From contig JAMWFC010000054.1 of NCBI GenBank assembly GCA_027475525.1, positions 1,604,468 through 1,668,467 of the forward strand: a stretch of DNA of 64,000 bases. The letters run 5' to 3'. This document shows, in pieces, positions 58,647 through 64,000 of this stretch. The notes under the pieces are model-generated. The model saw only the letters and a program-made list of their open reading frames with translations, did not search any database and had not been told where the DNA came from. Made by a program: the position numbers and the translations under genes. The stretch comes from Macrolepiota albuminosa (Eukaryota; Basidiomycota; Agaricomycetes; Agaricales; Agaricaceae). Every line of letters begins with the position of its first letter. Position 1 is the first letter of the stretch.

Positions 58647-58746
58647 TTTGATTCTCTCCCTCCAACTAGTCGCTCGAACAGAATTCGTTAGCAGAACTTT
58701 TGTGATACAAAACGTATATTATTGTTCTTCTAGTAGTTTTTACTCG
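58570..58746 (+). repeat. Split direct repeat A2
   Basis: 177 bp matching A1; followed by a 77-bp unique spacer (58747-58823) before B2. Confidence 0.9.
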
Positions 58747-58823
58747 CCCACCCACCCACTCCTCTTGATGTTAACTTCCATTTCAATGTTTTTTCTGACC
58801 ATGACATTTTGTCCACACATTTG

Positions 58824-59066
58824 GGGGTCAGTTCCTCAGCACTGACTCGCAGATGTATCCCAGTTCTTTCTGCCTGAATGTATTCTCCCCGACGTAACCC
58901 CTATTCTGGGGAAATACCTTTCACGCAGAGAGTCTCTCGCCCACCATATGGACACCGTGTCAGGAAAGATTAGAATATTGAGATATACCTTTCGTGAAGA
59001 TGTATTGTTGTAGGATTATGGCTACGCTAGGTATCTAATTTCGGTCACGCCCGGAACAGTCGCGAA
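58824..59066 (+). repeat. Split direct repeat B2 (right end)
   Basis: 243 bp matching B1; ends gtcgcgaa, then host sequence ctcgatcactcc. Confidence 0.9.
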
Positions 59067-59165
59067 CTCGATCACTCCAATCTTGAACGAGATCCAAAAT
59101 CATGTGAAATGGTGCAGGATGATTTATCTGTGTCTCTCTAGCCACCTTTTCAATACTTTTCATTA

Positions 59166-60219
59166 TCACCTCTGCCCACTGTCCCTCGCTTCCACATCTA
59201 CAGCATGCTTGTATATTCCCTGAGTGAGCTGTCTCACTGACTGTAACATTCTGCCATCAAGGTCCTTTCGAAGGGTATCGTGGCTTTGGAGACATAATGC
59301 GACAAGTTTGCCGAAATATTCAGCAGCTATTTTCTTTGACTCGTCGGCTACAAACTCTGATGTGGTCTCGAGTACATCGCTTGGAGGCTGGATCGCTGGA
59401 TTTGGGAGCATGTAAAGGAGCTCGACGCCTTTTGAGAGCATTTGGATCTTGGCGGCATCTTCTTCAGCCCATTGAGTGTATGTATTCAGTCTCTTTTGCA
59501 TCTGTATTTGGACAGAGAATGAGCGGTGAATTATGGAGAGACCATTGGGATCATTACCACCTGAGAATGGAGATTTTCCAGATGCTGGAGCTTCGCCTGC
59601 AGCTGGACTAGTTCCTCTCCTTCTTCTGCGATCTGCTGTCGAAGCTTCGCTCTTTCATCATGTAAGAAAGGAATCACTGCTTCCTTTCCCCTTTTCATGT
59701 TAGCTGACTCTCTCATCATGGTATCATCCTTCTCAGAATCGACGTTAGCGTACAGCTGATACAGCGAGAGTTCCGCAAATTTTCCGCAGAGATCATTCAA
59801 AACCACAAAAGACGCCTCGATCTGATTCCACGTCCACATTGATGGGTCCTCTGTACCCGAAGAGCGGGGCTGTGGAACTAAGTGGTATAACGACTCGATC
59901 CACTGGCTCAGCTCATCTATGTATGACTCGAACTCGTTCTTGTCTGATTCACCTGATACGAGGGCTCCAAATTTTTGTCTACAGGAAAGCTCTGAGAGGT
60001 CATTTAATGCGCGTGTTAGTTGTTTTTCGAGGTTGAAGACGGTTTGGGCATATGTTTTGCGTTGTGTATCAAGGAGTCGTCGGGTTGTAGGACCTGTGTG
60101 CGCATAAATCTTCGAAGACTGGGTGCGCTTCCAACGAGATAGTTCTTCCCTCGCCTCGTCGAGCTCGATTTGGATGCGGACGGCGTGTTCGGTGGTTCTA
60201 GCCAGAAGCCAATCATGAT
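59166..60219 (-). CDS. Coiled-coil protein, function unknown (5' end unresolved)
   Basis: Exon 60219-59560 reads from DHDWLLARTTEHAVRIQIEL to HLENLHSQ. A GT-AG intron of about 58 bp (gtggta...atacag) joins to MQKRLNTYTQWAEEDAAKIQ and runs to the TGA at 59168-59166. The protein is strongly helical and charged (ELDEAREELSRWKRTQSSKI, DERAKLRQQIAEEGEELVQL), as in cytoskeletal or trafficking scaffolds, but I do not recognise the family. Upstream, 60600-60240 holds pieces that look coding on the same strand (FKLDRDPTTTIQVRKYAPKE, ALIAREDLKRLHSG), but stops intervene near 60260 and phases do not join. The 5' part is therefore unresolved or broken. Confidence 0.6.
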
Positions 60220-60971
60220 CTTTTTAATTTTTTGTGACCTCTCATTTTGATCATACCTTATCATTTTTTGGTAGACTTTCCTGAATGTAGTCTTTTCAAG
60301 TCCTCCCTTGCTATCAGAGCTCTGGGATGGCAATGAGGTTTGGACAGTCGTCTTTCACGAATATAACGACTTACAACAGGAACCGATTTTCCCCATTCAG
60401 AATGAGATGGAGGAACGTCTGGGCGTAAGTTTCCTTCGGTGCATATTTCCTTACTTGAATCGTCGTCGTGGGATCTCTATCCAATTTGAAGTGCCCAGAG
60501 ACACTCAACAACAGGCCTGGCTTCTCAAGAGCAGCCTCACCTTGTACCCAACGAATAGCATGGCTGAATATAGTGGTACTGTGAGTAATAAGCAATGGTG
60601 GTGACTATTAGATGCGTGTCATGAAGTTTTGTATAACGCGAGGTATAATGCTCGTACGGCCGGTCGTCCTTCTGTGGCCTGATAAGATGCGGTAAAGATC
60701 AATCAACAGTGATAAGGGGGGCACCTCGAAGACAGCGCTCGTCTGAGCTCTTGAGTTGCACTTTGAACTACTACTATTACATGCTAGGTATAGCGACTGT
60801 AGAAGAAACATTCTCTACCTTTAGGACCATACTCGGTGTTCTCCGAAAAAAGGGGACAATGTCGAAAAACTTCAATAGAATAATAACAATTATTGGGAAT
60901 CACGATGTAGTAAAGGTTAGCCAACGTCCTGAGTTCTGGGCGCTATACTTAACGTCTACAGGGCCGAGGAG
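60220..60971. other. Possible upstream exons of the coiled-coil gene, otherwise intergenic
   Basis: See the coiled-coil entry for 60240-60600. 60600-60971 shows no supported gene on either strand. Confidence 0.4.
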
Positions 60972-63021
60972 TCAGTTCAAATAAGCGGTAGAAAACGGAT
61001 GAGGAAACCAACCAATTGATGATGTGAAATTATGCACCATATGGTTCACATTTGTAGTGCGTATAGCCATGCTTGACTCTCTCACTTGCTCGACGCCTCC
61101 TAGCTCGATATCATCTCCCCTTCTCCTGTTCGGTCTCAAAGGTGGCAGACTAGTATTCTGCTCATCATCCGCCCGGTACTTGTCCGTCGACCCTGTCCGA
61201 CGAGATCCGCGCATGGCACGAAGGGCGGGTGAAGGGTAACTGTCAGGTACACTGTCCATTTCAAGCTTGGTATTCTGTCGAAGCGGCGAAGTAAGGAGGA
61301 GCGACCTGGAGCCGGGCGCGGGAATTGCATAATCAAAAGTGGGCGTTGAATGCTGTGTCACGTTCGCGGGCGTGAGTTCGTTACGTGATTCATCCAAGCT
61401 TGCTTCATACGCGCCATTTGTCTTGCTAGATTTGCTAAGTCTGCGCTCATCACGTGCTGCAATCTCGCCTTCGATGGAACGAGGGAAGAAGATCTTGGAT
61501 GTGCGTAGGTAAGCAGATTGATATTGTGTTGAGAGATCATTCAGGACATACAACAAGAGTAAGTGCCGAGGAAATTGAACAGCCAAGCCCTGATATCATG
61601 ATGAGGAAATCTAAATGTTACATGAGAAATGACAATTATACCAACGATAGCTGGTTAGGAAAAGCTCACCGGTCCAAAATATTTTTTCATTGATGTGATG
61701 ATGTGGCCGTATCCCATCAACACTAAGAACCAAAAGGGGCACGGTGAATAGGAAGCGGAAGAAAATTCGAATCGTCTACCATAAGATGATCAATCAACGT
61801 TCAACGTCCACGAGGTGTCTACGAACAACATACATTCAATTCAGAAAATTTGGTCAGGCGCACAATTGTATTCGTGTCGACGCCTTCTCTTCGCTGGAGG
61901 CGTGAAGGTCAGCTCAGCCTCGTCGGAGCTGAAATTATGACATACCAGGCTATGGAGGAAGCTTGGGAACGTGAACCTATGCAATAAAATCAGTGTTGTG
62001 ATTCTCACCAAGGAAGCAATAATCAAACTCACAAAATAGGCGTAAACCAAAGTGTCAGCGAGATACTACCCAAGCTTCCTGCCAAAAATGTATACGCTTC
62101 AGACTGTATGACGTACACCTTGATCAGCGCGACATATCATGTGGTCACACGACTAACTAACTCTGACAGGGTCGGACCGTGTAAGGACGGTGATAAGTGG
62201 CATGTATGTCAGAGCGACAATTGAACCCAGGACCCAGGACTTGAAGTAAAGGCTGTTAAACCAATCTCGCTGAGAAGTTCCGGAGTTGACGAGGTACAGC
62301 CAAAAGCACAGCTCTGCGTGCGAAGATGACATATCAGTCAGCTGGACGGCCGATCACACTTTTAAACGCTCATACCTTCCAAATGAGTGACCCTTTGGGC
62401 ATCGACACAAACAATTCAATGACGGATGTTTGCGTGGAAAGCAATTTTATACTTACATCTCCAGGCTCCATCCTACAGAGAGACACAGCATTAAGGGGAG
62501 ATTAAATTTTCGACTGAGGGGAGTCCATAATTCAATAGGTTTGGGAACAACTGGGTGTAGTGAATTAGCTTTGCCATCGGCGTTGACATGAGACTTCCCT
62601 ACTTCCATAGTCTGGAAGAGCAACAAAGCCTTCGTAATACTTAATGCTCGTGAAACCAATGGCGTAGGTTGCTATTAAGGGTACCGTGAACAGATATGTG
62701 TACTGGCAGTGGCGACGTATATTGAGTACTTTGTCGACCTTCAACATGGTAAACGGGCGCACCGTCATGACTCTTTTGAACGTTCCAGAAGATTTATTCC
62801 ATCTACAAGAACAGATTATAACATATACCTTGTACCCACTGCCATCTTTACTGACCTGAGGCACTTGAATCTATCAAATGACCACAAATGGAAAATGAGA
62901 AACGTCCCCACCTATACGGGCTTTTCATCAGCTTTCAGAGATATTCTACAAGAGATAAGAGGCGTACCAAAGTCGAAAGAATGGCCCACACCAAGAGACT
63001 TGCAGGGGAGAGATGAGACAT
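60972..63021 (-). CDS. Conserved multi-pass membrane protein, 13 exons, 453 aa
   Basis: Exons: 63021-62968, 62911-62856, 62802-62763, 62702-62603, 62550-62457, 62392-62376, 62313-62162, 62103-62033, 61976-61946, 61893-61834, 61775-61670, 61610-61552, 61493-60972. All phases join and give one frame of 1362 nt; introns are about 52-64 bp. Exon 6 is only 17 nt. About seven or eight hydrophobic segments occur, for example LSPASLLVWAILSTL (residues 4-18), YLFTVPLIATYAIGF (53-67), SWVLGSIVALTYMPLITVLT (142-161) and SGLGCSISSALTLV (267-280). A conserved IFFPRSIEGEIAARD start leads to a polar, probably cytosolic tail of about 170 residues. From memory it matches an uncharacterised fungal membrane protein family; no function is known to me. 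Exons 1-3 are duplicated at 39.7-39.9 kb. Confidence 0.88.
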
Positions 63022-64000
63022 GACGAGCAACGACCTGGGCAGACAACCTTGTAGTGGAAGGTATAAGTACAAACCAGCGAGCGCAAAGTCACCGGATCCT
63101 GCCTTGATTATCTGCGAAAAGGAGTTGCTCGGGGGGGACAAGTACGACAAGTATGTACTTAAACCCCCTTCCCCCCTCACATGACAATCCATTTGATGTG
63201 AGATCGGCAATCACGTTGAGCGGCTTAAATGGTTACCAGAGTTTGGTGACCGATTGCCGACAGTGACCGACCAGTAGTGACTTGGACGTCTCATCGTCAG
63301 AGCATTTTGCGAGCCAGAAGTTAAGCATCCGGCATGGTACTATGAAGGAAACGTCGGCGGAAGTCCTGCGCGACCGTTAATCTTGGAGGATGGGGTATGG
63401 CAGACATAAGGTTAGCCTTGCCGACCTTCTCCCACTTCCCGGTGGACTCTATTGTAACGGGTTCACCTCCTTAATTAAATGGCTTCCCATGAACAGTAAG
63501 AAACCAAACCTTTACCGTCTGGGATGAGATGATGAATAGATGGATGTCGCTCCCCGAGCTTTCCTCAAGTATGTCTAATTCGAACCATCGCAGCGAGCTC
63601 ATCTGCAAGGCAAGTCCAAACGACCAGAGATAGCGTAGAATGATAATAATTCGGTCCGATACCTCATTAACAACATGACTGAAAGTATGAGAAGGAGAAG
63701 TGATGGTTGATTATCAAGGCCTGATTCGTAAACTGACTAAAAATAGTTCGCCAGGTAAATGGAAGATTCGCATAATCGGAGGATGAAAAAAGGGGATCGC
63801 GATGGAACATACTTAAATGAACAAGCTGCATCCGAATATCGACTCTGGCAGAACAATGTTTATTTGGGACGTTTTAAGTCACGAATCGGGTGTGTATGAT
63901 CATAAAAGCCTGAAGGCGGGTATACTATCTATGGAGAGATAACTCGAAACAGACATACTGCTCGAGTGGGTAGATTGGTTATTCATATCTAGACGTTGAT
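63022..64000. other. Intergenic, no gene recognised
   Basis: The first about 60 bp upstream of the membrane-protein start resembles 39915-39950, part of the duplicated promoter. Beyond that no coding signal, RNA gene or repeat was recognised. Confidence 0.5.

Larger units (their letters stand above)
52823..59066 (+). mobile_element. Ngaro/DIRS-like tyrosine-recombinase retrotransposon, near complete
   Basis: The structure is A1 (52823-52999), gag, RT-RNase H, tyrosine recombinase, B1 (58249-58491), A2 (58570-58746), B2 (58824-59066). A1 and A2 are 177 bp, B1 and B2 243 bp, and each pair looks identical. This split-direct-repeat order, with B1 abutting A2, is the hallmark of Ngaro and PAT-like elements. 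They integrate a circular DNA intermediate with a tyrosine recombinase instead of an integrase. The element sits between the 3' ends of two host genes. The triplet ctc borders both ends (left ...aactc|tagc, right gcgaa|ctcgatc). A single TGA in the recombinase and the 77-bp duplication at 58493 are the only obvious damage. Confidence 0.9.

Noticed and set aside
60709..60984. Plus-strand frame of 91 residues
   Set aside because: No recognisable domain; it overlaps the 3' end of the membrane-protein gene on the other strand.
1..64000. CRISPR arrays, rRNA and tRNA genes
   Set aside because: None was found. Regular repeats present are a minisatellite, the 77-bp pairs and the retroelement repeats, none with spacer structure.

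Overview
The window is a repeat-rich stretch of a basidiomycete genome, most likely an Agaricomycete (mushroom-forming fungus). The evidence is genes with many phase-consistent GT-AG introns of about 50-64 bp, DUF6535/ankyrin membrane proteins, chromodomain Ty3/Gypsy elements, a Helitron and a Ngaro/DIRS-like tyrosine-recombinase retroelement. Species cannot be told from the sequence. No rRNA, tRNA or CRISPR array was found. || Layout. (1) 1-2015 (+): DUF6535/ankyrin gene copy 1, cut by the left edge, with a 3' flank to about 3.1 kb. (2) 3.1-7.7 kb: AT-rich non-coding repeat; its first 2.5 kb is duplicated in the same orientation at 35.4-38.1 kb. (3) 7.76-13.98 kb (-): broken Helitron encoding Rep and Pif1-like helicase, followed by a ubiquitin-specific-protease-like domain. 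(4) 13.98-22.12 kb (+): 5'-truncated Ty3/Gypsy chromovirus with an extra about 3-kb open frame between pol and its 3' LTR, inserted into the RT of a second, minus-strand Gypsy element (22.12-26.40 kb). (5) 26.4-34.3 kb: strongly CpG-depleted island of old elements: Tc1/mariner with long inverted repeats, Copia 3' end with LTR, LINE 3' end, minisatellite. (6) 34.4-39.9 kb: segmental duplications, an N gap, an amidase pseudogene and a stray copy of exons 1-3 of a membrane-protein gene. (7) 41-51.1 kb (-): DUF6535/ankyrin copies 2, 3 and 4 in tandem. (8) 51.8-52.65 kb: small spliced gene of unknown function. (9) 52.82-59.07 kb: near-complete Ngaro-like element with gag, RT-RNase H, tyrosine recombinase and split direct repeats A1-body-B1-A2-B2. 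(10) 59.2-63.0 kb (-): coiled-coil protein gene and an intact 13-exon multi-pass membrane protein gene. || How it fits together. The four DUF6535/ankyrin paralogues are an expanding family whose flanks were copied with them; copy 1 lies inverted to the others, so about 39 kb of nested transposons is bracketed by inverted repeats. The proteins differ most at ankyrin positions that usually face a ligand. || Quality warning. About twenty head-to-tail duplications lie exactly 77 bp apart across unrelated sequence, and one pair flanks a 100-N gap. They look like unmerged k=77 de Bruijn contig overlaps, not biology. They cause many of the frameshifts in the transposon genes, so those genes are less decayed than they appear.
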